64,000 nt of DNA from positions 17,360,001 to 17,424,000 of the forward strand of contig NC_003282.8 in the NCBI RefSeq assembly GCF_000002985.6, read 5' to 3'. The stretch comes from Caenorhabditis elegans. Taxonomy: Eukaryota > Nematoda > Chromadorea > Rhabditida > Rhabditidae. Below are positions 48,419-62,900 of this stretch, in pieces (the stretch's first letter is position 1; the number at the start of each line of letters is the position of its first letter). The translations under genes were made by a program, and so were the position numbers. Under the pieces are notes generated by a model. That model searched no databases and was not told the DNA's origin. It saw only the letters and a program-made list of their open reading frames with translations.

Positions 48419-51400
48419 TTAGAGATGTGTTTGTTCGGTATCCTGATAGAAGACCATACTTGTATCAGAATTTCCACGTGTCAGAGTTGAATCATTTTGC
48501 CATAGAGGAGTATTGTTGGTTGGTATTGATCGAGATGACGTAGCACCAGCATCACAGATTAGGCGGGATGTTGAACTAAAATATTTTGTTTGAAATCTTG
48601 GCAAAATTGACTTTTTGTTACCGTCTTGGAAGATCTTGAACTCCGTTGGTTGTCATAATGCTTTGACCATCATCTCCAATGTCGTTTTTCATCTGACATT
48701 TAAAATTTTAAACGTGTCTTTAGTTTTTGAATTACCTGTAGCTGAGTGTTCAACAATCCATATAAAATCCAATTGCTTGATGAACCAAAATATGGCAATA
48801 AATGAACACAATAAATGGCAAATAGCACCCATTCGGAATTTGTGGTTGGTTTTCCAAGCAGAGACATGATGATTGCGTAAAGAACCGAGAACCAGTACGG
48901 AGTCCAACAAACAAAATATACAGCTGCGATCAGAACTGTGTAGACTACAACACGACGAACTGGAATTGCAGAACGAGGAAGTACTCGCTTATGGGCATAC
49001 AGTTTGTTGATTAGTTTGAGATTGAAGTAGACAATAAGAATTAGTGGAACTACGTAACCAAGGATGAAGGTTCTGAAAACACATAACTATACAAACTTAC
49101 ATTATAAGAGAAATGCACTCACGTTGAAGTAAACCAGTAGAAAATAGGACCAGGCATCATATCAGAGCACTTGAAAACCCTTACTCTTGTAATGTTAGCT
49201 GATTCATGAGCTTTTAATTCATGAAGAACCATTTCCTTTGCACTTGCGTAAGTCAGCATCGGAAGGAGAAGGACAAAGGCGATTGAGGAGAGGCAGGCTA
49301 TCGTTGAGATGACAAAAGTACGGCTACGTAGACGATGATGATGTGGATAGCAGACAGCCACGTATCTGTCGAATGACATTGCAGTTATCAAAAACGTTGA
49401 GGCTATTCTCCCAACACTTCCGAATACGTGATGCACTTTGCACATTGTTGTTCCGAATATCCAAAAACCGATTACTGAATCCAAAATTGCAGGTGGTAAG
49501 GAGAGTGACATGACAAAGTCGCACACGCATAGAGCTCCAATGTAAAGAATTGCATTGTCGCCATGACGTTTCATTCTAAAAAAACTCCCTGTTAAATTTT
49601 TTAAATCATTTTTTTCAATTATTGAATTCGTAAGGTTTCAAAATGGTTCACATTATTTTCATTACCCAGAAATTGGTGCAATATTATGTAGAACATCGTT
49701 GAATGATAAGAACATCTATCTTTTTGGCTCGAAAATATTGGAAAAATTTCCCAAAGTTATCAAGCAACGCAGCTTATGAAAAATATTACGAAAATATTAC
49801 AGTACAGCGAACGTCGTTGGTGTTATTGAAAAAAACTTTTGATGAAAATTAGACGTATGAAAATTTGTTCCTCGTTTTTTTTCAGCATGTAGTTTTTATA
49901 AATTCGATATTTGAATTTTTGTGGAGACCTAGTTTAGGTTTTGAAGTTATCGATTTCTAGTTTATGATTAGATCCTTTTAGATAAAAATTCGCAAAACTG
50001 TTTTAATCTGGAAATAGATGAAAAAATAACAACGCTGAGAAAATGCGAACCTTTTCCTCCTGTCCTCAACCACTCCTCGAATAATGGTAATGATAGATGA
50101 GTTTCCGCATACTCCGACAATGAAGCAAAGCACAAAAACCACAACTACTATGAGAACTTTCGGCTGGAGTTCCTGAAAATATTACATTTTTTTAAAGTAT
50201 GAAGTATTTTTTTAAATTTTAAAATTCTTTTGTCACCTCTAACCTATAGGTTATAGCTATACCAGTAACCTAAATAATAAAAAAAAAACAACAGATTTCT
50301 ACTCCCGTCTCCCTGTTCCTTCCGTCTCAACTTCCTGCTCCAATGTTTTCTCATAATGAGAGTTTTCCAGACGACATAAACAAATGCACGAACATGATAC
50401 AATAGCATGGGTAGGGTGGAAATTTAATTGAAAAAAGTTCCCCTGGTTTGCATATTGTAAAACATATAATTTCTGTTCTAAAAATACAATTTAATTTTGA
50501 TTTTAAATCAAATCGTTTGGTCTGAATTTGATTAAAAATGACGACACCCGTGGGTGGGTAAATACGGTTCTAATAAATAACAGGTTTTTCATATCTAAAC
50601 TAGTCTATCTAATTCCTGTTTTTTCTTTTTTATAACTTATAAATTTGAAAACAAAACATGAAAACATTTGAAAATAAAAAAACGTTTTAAGTGTTCACCA
50701 CTCATCATTTTGGAAGTTAATCGAAAGTACAGTTTTTTTGGTGTTCACATATTCTAAACGTTTTCATGTAGTCGGATGAAAAAATTATAGAAATTCAAAC
50801 TTGTCCTTTAAAAAAATTAAAATTTTCCGTTAATTCTACAACTTAACAAACTTTGACTGATTTTTTCGAAATTAAAGTTTATTGAAGTGTTTTATCACAA
50901 CACTTGGCCGCCTTTAATTATTTTCATTATGATTACAATCAGACAACATCCCCACTGGCACTATTTCAATTATGAAAAATTATTTTGTAATAACTTGTTG
51001 TCTGTTGTATTCTTTTCACTTGAGAGAAATATGTGCCTTACTTGTTTTTTTTTCTGTAAGTCTTTGAATATTCTTTGTTTCCTGTTTGCCATCCTATATC
51101 TACATAATTTACTTCTTTCTTTTTGTCCCCGTCTAATTTTAGTTTCTTTTCTTCTCCTTGGCTCTTCTTCGGCTCATTTCGTTTGCTCGTCAATTTTAAT
51201 TTTATCCCTTTTTTGACGTTTTTTTAATTGAAAATTGCCATCCATTTTTTACAAAAGTTTCAAAGAAGAGATAATGACATAATGGGTTTAGGTAATTGAT
51301 AAAGACTGCGAAAAAATAATTATTTTAATTTTCCTGTTTATTTTTATTTTTGCGAATAGAAAATGCACCAGTGGAATGAATCACTTGAAATCACACAGTC

Positions 51401-53475
51401 TCAACTTTTTGCACACCCTAAGCTTCAATTAGCAAAAAAATTTGCAATGTTGTTTTCACACATGGACAACACCCCCTTGATGTAATCTGAATCTTTTACC
51501 CGCTTGAACAAAAAGAAACGGGAAACGAGAGTGGATTTAATTACAAAAAAATAGACGGATTTCGGAGAAACGGGCGGCTTGATCGGAAAATGAGAAAAGT
51601 TGGCAACATTCTCAAGAAAATCATCTAATTTAATTAGACATTCTATTTTGAACAAAAAGTATCGGCATTTTTTACCTGGCGAAAAGTCTAAAAACGAAGT
51701 TTTCTATTTTTTATGATTACTCTTTTTGCATCTTACTCATGATCCAAGAAGATGTTTTCACAATCTCTCTGAACCGATTTTAAAAAACAAATCTTTGGGT
51801 AAATGACTGAAAATATTGTTTCTTTTTTGTTTTGTTTATTATTCTAGATTTTAAATTTTCAAACTTCACAAACCCCAAATTTTTGTGAAACGCTTAGTTT
51901 TTGGTTTTGAATTAATTCAATTTTGAACTCGAAAATGATTTTCAAGATTTAAATCTTAAATTCTGAGAATTATTTCTTTTTCCCTAGAGAGCTCTAAATA
52001 TGGAAACTATTATTCACTTTGCGGAAAATGGCTTCGTCGTGTCATGATGGAACCAACCGACTGATTTTCACGTCATGTGAATTGGAAGTAATAAAACAAA
52101 AGAATATGCTGCCTGAAACGTAACAGATGTGAGATGATTACCTATAGCCACATGCGATTCTGGAAAAAAGTTAAGAACATTTAGCGAGTTTTTACTATTA
52201 CAACGGAAAGATCTCATTTTCGTAAAGAACTGGAAGTTCTCAAAATTTTGGTCAGTTTCAAACGTAAATCTAAAATAGCCTATGGTTTATTCCCTTCTCT
52301 TCACAACATTCACATTTCATATTTTAAATGAATTCTATCCGGCTTACTCTTTCACATACTCTTATTGTTTGACAGATGTTGCCCTATTCTGGGACACAAG
52401 CTCATCTCGTTAAAGTAACCCTATTGGATTTTATAAGCTCGGTTTTGCTTTCCGCCCACAAGGGGTTCAGCGAAACGATTTTTTCGATTTAAACTGAATT
52501 TTTGGGTCTGCATATATAATAAATCTTGAATTGTCAAATACATATAGCCATTTCTTACTCAAACATTCAATAGTTTTTTTTCTTAAAATATTTTCTCGTA
52601 AACACATCTAGTCACGCGAGAAGTTGTTCACTTAATTTTTTACTTTTTTCACAGATTTCCATCACGCTATCAGCTTTGAGAATGAATTAGGTCATGTGAA
52701 ACGTTGTCTAGACTTTGAGGACATTTTTCAAAAAGGACAACAGCGTATATATAAGCAAAACTGCAATATAATTTTACCTATGTTTAGCTGGAATACCCAA
52801 TAATTTTTGCGAACTCTCCCCTAATCTCTCAAAAATTTTCATTATGGAAAAACAAACAAACTTGTGCCTGGGATAAAATAACAGAACTAGCCACAAAAAT
52901 ACGTATCACATCCGAAAATACTTAGAAAAGAATCATAGAACCTCAGAAAAAAATGTTCTGTTCTTTTTCTCAAAATACCGAACTTGGTCTCAACATGATT
53001 TTTAAAAAGTGGAAAAAATCTATGGAAACCTCAATAAGTTTTAGCAATAGCAAGAACCACACCCTTATGCAAAAAGTCAGCCGTATCGAGACCGATTGTT
53101 GAAAATTTTTGCATATTAGCCATGACTGTTTGAGGCGTCAAAATAAGTTTTCAAATTAACAAAAAGCGTTTACAAAGTTGTTTCTATTCAAATTTTATCC
53201 AATCATACGTTGAGAAAAAGAAAACTAACCTGTATTGGTGGATAGACATTGCGTACCCAGACGGGACCACCAGTGTGATTTGGACAATACAAAATCCCAT
53301 CGGGCTGCTCTTGACACATGGTCGCATTGATGGATGCCATCACACGACTGTAATGTTCTCTATAGATTTCGAATTCCGTAGATGCGTCCATTTTCAGAAA
53401 TAGACTTTTTTGTTGAAGTGGCTGTTGTGGTGGCGGAGTACGTTGCAACGTTTCGTTTAACGAAATTTCAGACAT
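48419..53475 (-). CDS. npr-12: NPR-12, neuropeptide-receptor-type GPCR
   Basis: Six exons (53475-53230, 50172-50051, 49575-49123, 49072-48736, 48692-48622, 48575-48419) join exactly to 461 residues. The first ATG in frame is 53475 (MSEISLNETLQRTP). The extracellular start has several N-S/T sites. TM1 is VVVFVLCFIVGVCGNSSI, TM2 ILYIGALCVCDFVMSLSLPP, and the TM3 end FDRYVAVCYPHHH keeps an intact DRY. TM6 has VYFVCWTPYWF and TM7 ends GSSSNWILYGLL. The Ser/Thr-rich tail suits receptor regulation. It is a class A peptide receptor, most like the somatostatin/allatostatin-C group by my reading; the ligand cannot be told from sequence. Intron 1 is 3.06 kb and holds no other gene I can support. The name (T02D1.6) is from memory. 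Confidence 0.88.
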
Positions 53476-56400
53476 TTTCAGATAATCGAATTCAGGAGAC
53501 GTTGAGTTCAGAATCAGATGTGGCAAATGAATAGGGTTAAGCTAAGGGGCGTGGGCAATTGGATTAGGTTCCGCCCATTTTTTTCTGGTGTGTATGAGTG
53601 TGCGGCGTCCTGGAGAGCCCGACGCCAGAAATATTGAGCAAAAGTCATGGAAAATGAATTGAAGTTTGTGGAGGAGGAGGTAGAAGCGGGCGTGAGAAAT
53701 TTTCGAATTTTTGGAAGGATTATTAATTTTTGATTAGCGACCGATTCTCAGATTTTCTTCTCATTTAAGGGAGAGATTTCAAATATTAGAATGCAAACCG
53801 AGAAAGGCAACATGGGCAAATAAAAATACAAAAACTTCGCTTGCTTTATCGACAAGGAACAGTTTCTGGCAACGTTTCAATTATCAATATGAGAAAATTA
53901 TTGAATTCGCTAAACTGTTAAAAAAATTTTAAGTGAAAAACTGGGCTTTTAAGAAGGAATAATAATAATAATAGAATGATGTTTTGAACGTTTAAGAAAA
54001 ACGACCCAGTGTACGTATTTCAAACTATTTAATTTCTAAAATTAGTACTTTAAATTCGTTCTTTTTAGTTCAAAAACTCGATAAAAAGTTAATTAAGAAA
54101 AATATAAAATCATAATTTAAAATGTTTATATTTTTTCTTTGTTTTTGTGTTAACTTTTTTTTGCGATTTGTTTCAAAAATGTGGAAAAACAGTAATAGCC
54201 GAATATGACTATAAAAATTGTAATTGTTTTCTACATTTTTTGCTTTATTTTTTTTTCAATCTGACAAAAATGTAGTTGTTTTTTTAAATCATAAAGAGAA
54301 TTGTGTTAAGTATTTTAGGATGCCCGAGTAATTCGATGGCATGGCTGCGCGCACTTTTTTTTTTTTGATTTTTTGAATTTCTGATGTGAGACATAGTTTG
54401 TCAAAATTTCAGGCAATGTTTGGTAGAGCAAAATGAACATAACTCGATAGAATTTGTTCAAACTTTAAAATTAGTCGAAAATTGATGATTAAATTAGCCG
54501 AAAATGGATAATTACAGTTGTTTATTGTCTTTTTGTTGAAAAATTCTGAAAGTTGAGAAAAAAGTTTCAAATTATATTTTTTCTAATTTATACTAAAAAA
54601 ACAAAAATATCAAAACTAAGTCATTCATCTGAGTAAGCGGAAAGTTTAAAAAGAATTCAGTTTTCAAAAAACGATTTGAATTTTTTGTTGCAATTTATTT
54701 TTAATTACAAAAGTTAGGAAGGATTCTATAACAACTTTACAATTATGTACGGTCATTAAAGTTAAAAATATATCTTTTTAAATCTCCATTACTAACACTT
54801 TCATACTATTCCAATTTTTTCTAAACACAAGAAGCGTTATTAAATGTTTTTTGGTTACGCATCAGGTTCGTTTTTTAAATTTTTCTTCTAAAAACCACTG
54901 TTTCTTGATATAATAACTTATTATTATGAACGTTTCCATAGCAACACAACTTCAAAGTTACACATCGAACTTCCTTATTCTGAAAATGTGCCTATATTTT
55001 CCAAAGCTTTCCTATTGCTGATATAAGCAGGTGAACATTTTTTGTGTTTGGGAATGTCAAACTGGAAAATTTACCAGAGAGTCTTTATTCTTTTTTCATA
55101 TTTTTGGAGGCGGGCAGCTGAATTTTTTCTCTCAAGTTGGAAAAACGCCTTATGATATGTGGGTGAAATTGAAAATTAAAATTCTTAGAGTTACGGTAGC
55201 TAGTGATCAAATAATCTGATCAGTGGTTGTTGTTTAGGTTTATTATAAAAATATAAACCTTAAGAAACAATGAAAATTATAAGTGAATTGTCGTAAATAA
55301 ATATAAAATTCGAAAAATACATGAGCTTTATAGTAGTTGTTAACTGAGAAGTCTTACAATTGAAAAAAAATGGGATAATTTTTGAGATTTTATGATTTTC
55401 GGAGAAAATAAATGCGGTGTGTGAAAACTAAATCCGTTAAAATTTTGAAATTGTTCTAAATGCAACATCATTTTGGTCAGCAGGTTTCACGATTTGAAAC
55501 TAAATTTAATCTGTGGTTCGTGAGCTTTGGTAAAATGAAAATTGAGAAAGAGATTTAGAATTAGTGTGAATCAAATAATTTTTGTTGGAAATTAGTTTTA
55601 TTAAAAATAGAACAAGCCATAAGAGTTAGTTTTGAATTCCCAATAATAATATTGTTTTAATTTTATTTTGTTAAAATTTGGAGAAAACAAACAGCAAATT
55701 TTTGCGATATTGTTATAATTTTCAAAAAAAAAAGAACACCTTAAAGATTGCGTCACTGATTAATGCATAAATTAAATTTGTAAAATTTATAAACATATTT
55801 TTTTTCACGTGAAAATACAGCTATACACGCGGGAAAATTCGGAAAAATATATTGGTTTAGAAAACCAATAGCTTCAAAATATTGAGCTGGATTTAGCGGG
55901 AACAAGAACATATAAAAATACTGAACAATTTTCGGCATGACATTATTTGTGGGTGTGCGTGCGTGGCAGTGATAAAATAATCAATTCGGAAATGCAATTT
56001 GAAAATTACTTCAGTAACCAATTTTTGGTAGGAAAGAGAAAGTGAATAAACAGTTCCAATTATTTTCATGGGATTCAAACGTTTTGAATCTTCCACAATC
56101 TTTTAGATAGTTTTGAAGTGATGCAACAGAAAAAAAACAGGGTTTTTAGAAACGACTAAAGCCGATTAAAACGCTGGATTTTATGATGTATGTGGTAGGT
56201 TTTAAGAAAAAAAAAACTTTCTTCAAAAATATCTTTGATTAAAAAAATGTTCAGTTGAGAGTTGAGAGTTGAAGTTGAGAGTTTCAATGTAATTCAAGCA
56301 AAAAGTATTATTTTTTAATTATTGCCACAAAATTAATTTTCAAAAATTTGCAAAATAAAGACAGTGAAGTTTTTTTGTACAAAAGGTAATTCAAGCTTAA

Positions 56401-57774
56401 AATATTTCAAAAACATGTTAACATTTTCGAATTTAAGACAAAAAATAGTCAATGGTGGGGTATGTTTATTGTTAATAGTCTAAAAAGTTGGAATCAAAAA
56501 ACTAATTTTCTTAAATATAGTTTAAAAATTTGTTTAATAGTATACCAAATCATCACACTTTGGATGTTAGTTCAGTATATATTTTTTTTGCTTTGAGTAC
56601 ATTTTTTTTGTATGGAAAAAAGCCAAACCAATGTGCCTACTCAAAATTTACAATTAATAGTGAAGAACAATATTTTCGGTAAACGATTCTTTAAAAACAA
56701 TTTCAGGTCTATTTCAAAGATACTTTAAGAAGGAAGACGATCAAATATTTTGCAAAATAGAAAAGTAGTTTAAAGGATCAAAAATAACCACTTATTTCTG
56801 ATTACTTTTCTTCTATGCTCACTGAAACACCAAAAACCGAATGGTTCTGTGCAGTTTCATCATTATTTTCAATTTCGAATGTGCAATTTCCTCCCTCACG
56901 AGGTCGCAAGTGGGGACGTCATTTCCTTATTAGCGTGTATAGATTTATTTTATGCAGTAATAGCTTTATGAAACATTCATGAACTAGCCTATTCTGGAGG
57001 GTTGTTTGAAAGTTCAAGAAAGAAATTTTCTGGTTACTTTTTTGGATATGTTCGGACATTTTGTGAGTGTCATGTGATCAGTGCAAAAGTTTACAACTTT
57101 CCTAGCGGGTACTATTCATTGATCTTGCTACATTTTAAAGTTACACATTTTAATATTTACATAGCTTACAATTAGTTATTTCTAGCAAAAGCGTAAAACT
57201 AAGATTTTGCAACAAATTTCACGTTAAATTTTTTAAATATTTAAAGGATTTAAAAATAGGAAACTAATCTTAAAATTGTTTTTTTGAAATATGTACAAGT
57301 GAATCCCCAAAATTCAAAATATCTTTTTGTCTTGGTGTTCCTGTTTTGACAATCAAAACAATTAAAGTTTTAATGATTGATTTTGTACAAAACTAAATTG
57401 GCAAACAAATACTATCAAAAAGTTGTTCTAAAACTTTTTTGCATAATAAAAAACCGGATTTGAAATTTTCATTTTGTGACAGCAATAGATGGGAAAAAAT
57501 TTGAATTCAATTGAATAATATTGACTTTCAAGTCATTAAATTACTCCTATGCAGCACGAGCAATCCTATTTTAGTAATTGGCCTAAAATGTATCTTTTGC
57601 TCTTTATACTATGATCGCATTGGTCAAATAGTTTCAAAAATCCAGTTGATATGATATGAAGAGAAAGAAAGCAATACCAAATTAATAAGATTTTGACCCA
57701 AATTTTGATATAAATGAGGAATCAAATAATCAAAGGAATGTGAGAAACTGAGAAAAATATAGAAAAATACTCAC
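53476..57774. other. AT-rich intergenic region
   Basis: No gene is supported in 4.3 kb. The first few hundred bases are likely npr-12 promoter. Many short open frames occur, none with splice context or recognisable protein motifs. AATAATAATAAT runs occur near 53960. Confidence 0.5.
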
Positions 57775-57838
57775 CTCGAATCTGAAGCCGGCATTTTTAA
57801 TAAGGATACACTGGATCTTGATTATGTGGCAGTGGTGT
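57775..57838 (-). other. Isolated candidate 5' exon (minus strand)
   Basis: On the minus strand TTTTTCAATAG precedes 57838, an ATG lies at 57794 (MPASDSR), and GTGAGT follows at 57774. That is a clean acceptor, start codon and donor. The 20 coding bases end in phase 2. They do not join in frame to npr-12 exon 2, so the partner exon is unknown. Confidence 0.35.
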
Positions 57839-59396
57839 CTATTGAAAAATATAAATTAACAAAGTTGAAAAGAAATTTCAAAAAGAGGAGAGAGCGAGAA
57901 AGAGTACTTTTTTGAATAGGCTGTCAATTCTTTATTCATTTTTTAAGTTTAACAAGCAGATACTGCATACTATTTCACAAGTATTATATCTAAAAATGAT
58001 AAATAATATTTATACTTATAGCTGATAATCACAATGCCACCATTTTCTATTGTTTTTTTTTAACCAGGCTGTGTGCTCATTTTATTATATAGACGACTAA
58101 ATTCTAAAGCATTTGTTGGATTACATCATGTTAAATTACGAACACTTGAGTCATACCATGAAAAAATTACGAAAACCAACTAAAATATTTGAATTTTGTT
58201 TGACCAAGAGAATGGTACTTTAAAAATGACCTACAAAAGTGGAGCAATTTTTCAAATAGAAAGGGAGGATGGATTAGTATTCTGGAAGAAGAGTAAAGCG
58301 GCGAAGGACTATAAGATTCAAGGAATTAGAAAGAAATATTCGGAAAAGAAAGTTTTTGTCACTGGAACTTTTTCCATCGAAAATCGCGCATTTACTTTTC
58401 TTTGTTTTTTTTTTAATTCAAATTTTCACTGATTTTCACAACATACTATATAGTGAAAATGAAAATTCCCACAAAAAGACACGGTTTTTCAATAGCATAC
58501 ATTTAGATTGGGGTGCCACAAATTTTGAGCGGTAAATCTTAACATCGTAAAAATTCTTTAATGTTTTTAGGTTTTTGAAATAAATAAAAAATCACTCAAA
58601 AATTTCAAATCGAAAAGTTCAAGATATCAGAGTTATATGCCGTTTCTTAAATTTTTGATCCAATGTAGCCTGATTGTGAATACAATTTTTAAAAAAACCA
58701 TGTTTCATTTCAATGTCTTAATGGTTATAAAACTAGAAGGACCTGAAAAAAGAAAGCAAAACAATTAAAAACAAGAAGCGTTTTTTTGTCATAATTGTTA
58801 TTTCTCATCTGGATACCTACCCCCGCCTATCCTTATAACATCTCTATTTATCATAGATTATCTTCTTTTCTAAATCACAAGTCTAGATATCGAAATGCAA
58901 GCCTCCATGACACTCTTCGTAGACTCATTCATAAGCCGACTCACATTTCTACAAACGAAATTATGTGAAAGAGAATGAAACATCAGAAAATATATTCATC
59001 AAAATAAAAACTATCCAATGAAATATTTCTCAGTCTTAGAAATTTTTCAAGAAAATATTATATTCAGGAAGCCTATAATGACAAAAGCTAGAACCAGCTG
59101 GTGGGAAAATAGAATTTAACTTAATTTTCTTGGTCGATTTCTAAGAAAAGTTTTGAGTGAAAGAATAAAATGATCTACGAAAATTGACTTGGTTAAGAAA
59201 TATGCAGTTCACATAAAGTATGATTCTTAATTTTAACCTTTTGTAATCGTCTTTCAATGTTGAAAATGTAGTTAAGTTGATTTCTGGTTTAGACAAATAT
59301 TTATTACTTTAGTTATGAAGGAGTATGCATGAAGGTTCATTTTTTTATATTAACTTGGCACATTTCAAAACTTAGAAAACCTTTGAAACCTTTAAC

Positions 59397-59468
59397 ATTG
59401 AAGAGCAAATTTGGATTTAAAATTAAATTTAAACTGTCTCAATGATCATGGAACTTTTTAATAAACCT
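59397..59468 (+). repeat. 72-bp direct repeat, copy 1
   Basis: CATTGAAGAGCAAATTTGGA and the following 52 bases recur at 59859-59930 with only a few changes, 462 bases downstream. Confidence 0.8.
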
Positions 59469-59858
59469 TGATAATGCTAAAAATAAAAATACATCCGATA
59501 TCAAATTTACATTAAAATACATAAAAATTACTAGTTTTTTAAAATGATTTGATTGTGAAAGCTTGAGTTTTCTGAAAACCTAAATCGAGTGAGTCACAAG
59601 TGCCGAAATTGAAATCCCCCGCCTCTGTATTTTCTTACTAATTATAGGTTTTTCTATTAAATATTTAGAAATTAGAGAGTGAGAGCGAGAACAAAAAATT
59701 GCTTTACTTATTTGAAAAGTTTGAGCCTATTCTAATACAAGGTAACAGACTGACGTGTTATCATCTCTGAGCTTCAAGTCTACCGATAAAATGGTTGAGA
59801 AGTATTTTTTTGAATATCCATCTGCTTGTTTTAAACATCAGCTGCTTAACTTAAACAC

Positions 59859-59930
59859 ATTGAAGAGCGAATTTGGATTTAAAATTAAATTTAAACCGTC
59901 TCAATGATCATGGAAATATTAATAAACCTG
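59859..59930 (+). repeat. 72-bp direct repeat, copy 2
   Basis: Near-identical partner of 59397-59468 (GAGCAAATT reads GAGCGAATT here and AAACTGTC reads AAACCGTC). The sequences between and around the copies are unrelated. Confidence 0.8.
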
Positions 59931-62900
59931 CAAAGAAACAGCAAAAATTTCTTACAACAATTATTGCTCCAAAGAAATCTCAAAATTAAGTCTAGTCTGA
60001 TGAAAACTTTTAAATATAATTTGCAGAATCCCAAGAGAAAATGTTTTTATAAAGTGCTTTCTACTTCGCTACGAATTATGAAAGGTGATGTGTGATGTAA
60101 TTGTTTTTAGAAACATCTGACTGAAGCTTATTCAAAAGTGCACGTGTATTCAGCTCAACCAACGCCTTAAAAATTTTGAAAAAAGGCGGAAAAATATTTG
60201 AATTTGACAAAAGCATTTTCACAGCAGCGCGCACGGCCCGGCAAGTTGTACATGCATGCAAATGCGCTCTACTGCTAATTTGAGTGTAGGCCAGGTTTGG
60301 GCGCGTGATAACGGAAAAAGCTTTGGTGCTAAAAATGTAGAATTTATTTTCAGCAATTTTTTATATACATACATCCCAAAAAACTGGACGCGCCCAGGCG
60401 TTCAGGTATACGGTAGACAAATTGCGTACGCGTATACTTTTCAACGATCAAAAATCACGCAGAATTCAAAGTTCAATATCCAAACTTTGCGTTAGGCTTA
60501 CAATATTTGAACAAAGCTGGTTGAATTTTGTACAGAACATTTGGATTAATTTCGTGATGATTCATAATAGATACTATTAAGTAACAAATAAAAATGTGAC
60601 TTGAAAAACATTTGCAAAATTTGCTTCCAGTCTGATAAAATTACTTTCAAGCTAAAAAGGCGAAAATTGTGTTGAATCGGAAAATTTGGTTTATTATGTC
60701 TATGGATTCATATATTTATTAAATATATTTGTGATTTCTTGGACTAAACTGATTTTTTTCTTTCTGGCGCAAGTATTTTGTTTCAATTGCGTAAGTACAG
60801 ATAGGAATTTTGAATGAGTCAAAAAAACCAAAACAGAAAACTCGGAAAAAATAATGTAAAAATCTGAGAGGTAGGAACATCGTGGTTTCAGAAAGGTTGA
60901 AAGTTCATTAGAATTATGATCTTTAAGCTATATAAATAACGGTACAAATTAGAGATAAATCCGGCCCTGAAAGATACTAGCTAAGTTTTTAAAACTACGA
61001 TAGTTTCATTGAAGTTAAATGGCCTTTCCAAGTTAAAAATAAAAAAAATAAGAACGAAAAAAAAACAAATTTCAGTAGTAAATACAATGTTAGAATTTTG
61101 TAGAGGAAGTTTAAATTTTTTGTTCCTCATACTCTTCAACGAACTTACACTTGAATTAAATATTGCTCTTATAAAAATAAAAATTCTCACACAGCGTCCG
61201 ACGACGGCAAGCTTCTTCATTTTTCTTTCAGAAAGCGATACGAGTAAGAATAGAGTTCAATCATAAAAATGAAGAGGCGTATTGATGAATACCCGACCTA
61301 ATTAGAGTCCGTACTATGAAGGATGGCGGAAAGAGTTTTCCTAAATTTTTATTTTCTTTTGAAAATCATTCTTCAAAAAATATGCATTCCACACGTACTC
61401 TAATATAGTTCAAAGTGACCAGTATCCGGCTCATGTACTTTGCAGTTTGTAGTTCTCGAGTTGATTTAAATTATGAAAAATATTTTTAGTAGAAATGAGA
61501 AAAATATGAAAAACATTATAAAATTTGGAAACCTCAAAATGCGAAACATTTTTGTTAATTTTTTGTGAAACAGATGGATAAGTTTTTTGTTTTGTTATGC
61601 ACATGAGTGAAAATTTGGTGATACTTCAAGGTTTTTTTTAGGCATAAAAATTTTAAAAAAACACGAAAACGTAAGTACTTTTATTACTACCAAATATTTC
61701 ATAAAGATAATTCTTGCAACAACCTTCTAACGCCAAACAAAACATTTAATCTAATTGTATAGCTCCGCCCAATTTTTTTCATTTCTCAAATATTCCTTCC
61801 TCAATTAGTGGCGTACTTCCTAAGAATGACACCTCGTTTCATTCATTCTTCCACCCTCTATTTGTTTGCAGACAGATGCACACTTAATTACTTCATTTTG
61901 TTTATTTCTTCAAGAAAAAAGGTCAGGCGGGAATTTGAAAATTTTATTAATGAGGAGAAAAACCCAAAGACTTATAAAAAACGCATATTGTTCGCATTGA
62001 ATTTTTGAGAACAGTCTGAAATATTGAAAAAAAAACCGGTTAGAATAGAAAATGAGACATTCTACAACGGGAACAAAACGTTTTTATAGACCAAGAAAAC
62101 GTCGAAACTTCTATACGGAAGAATAACAGGTGTTAACACTTCTCCTCGACTAAATTAATTGTTGACCCAGCTATTTAGAGAATTAGAAACTTGATTATAT
62201 TCATTTTCTAAGAAGCCCAGGTGTTTTGGAAAGAAAATTTTAAAATTTAATTTGCTAAGGCTTTGTTCTTGTTTGAAGTGTCAAGCAACCTGTACAAAGT
62301 AACTGCAATACGTACATTCTCCTAGTTATAATTATATTAAGAAACCTTATAAAAGATAATCTTCTAGAAATCAAATTCGAGCATGCAAATAATAATAATA
62401 TCTATTAGTAAGAACTTTAGTCGTAGCGCAGTCTCTTTTGTTGATCTTCAGAAAAAATGTTGCAGCCTTGTATTGTAGTTCAAAGTTATAAAATTTTCAG
62501 TATAATTATTTTTTGAGGGTGAGCAAAGTCACTTTGACTAATCAAGTAGTTAAAAAAGGAATCAATAAACAAAAAGCCAAAATCTTCGGAAACCGAATGC
62601 CAGAGAAATTGAGAATATTAAAACGACAATATTGGTTTAGAAAACACGTTTTCTTATCCATGAATGTTGTCAAATTTTCATAGATCAGATTTTCAAATCA
62701 TCAAATAATTGAAAACCATGTACCACTAAAAATGTATCAATAATATGTATTTTTATTAAGGAAAAACGAATTTGATTAAATTTTGCTGTCGAAATTTTGA
62801 ATACTTGTCCAAAAAAACGAGAGTGGCGCTTAGTTCTGAAAATCACAGTTTTTGACAGAAATAACAAAACTAAATTTCTTGAATTTGCATAGCAGGACTG

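Noticed and set aside
58196-58432. Open frame with MTYKSGAIFQIEREDG and KAAKDYKIQGIRKKYSE
   Set aside because: Composition is somewhat protein-like, but there is no signal, family match or splice partner; at most an exon or fragment of an unseen gene.
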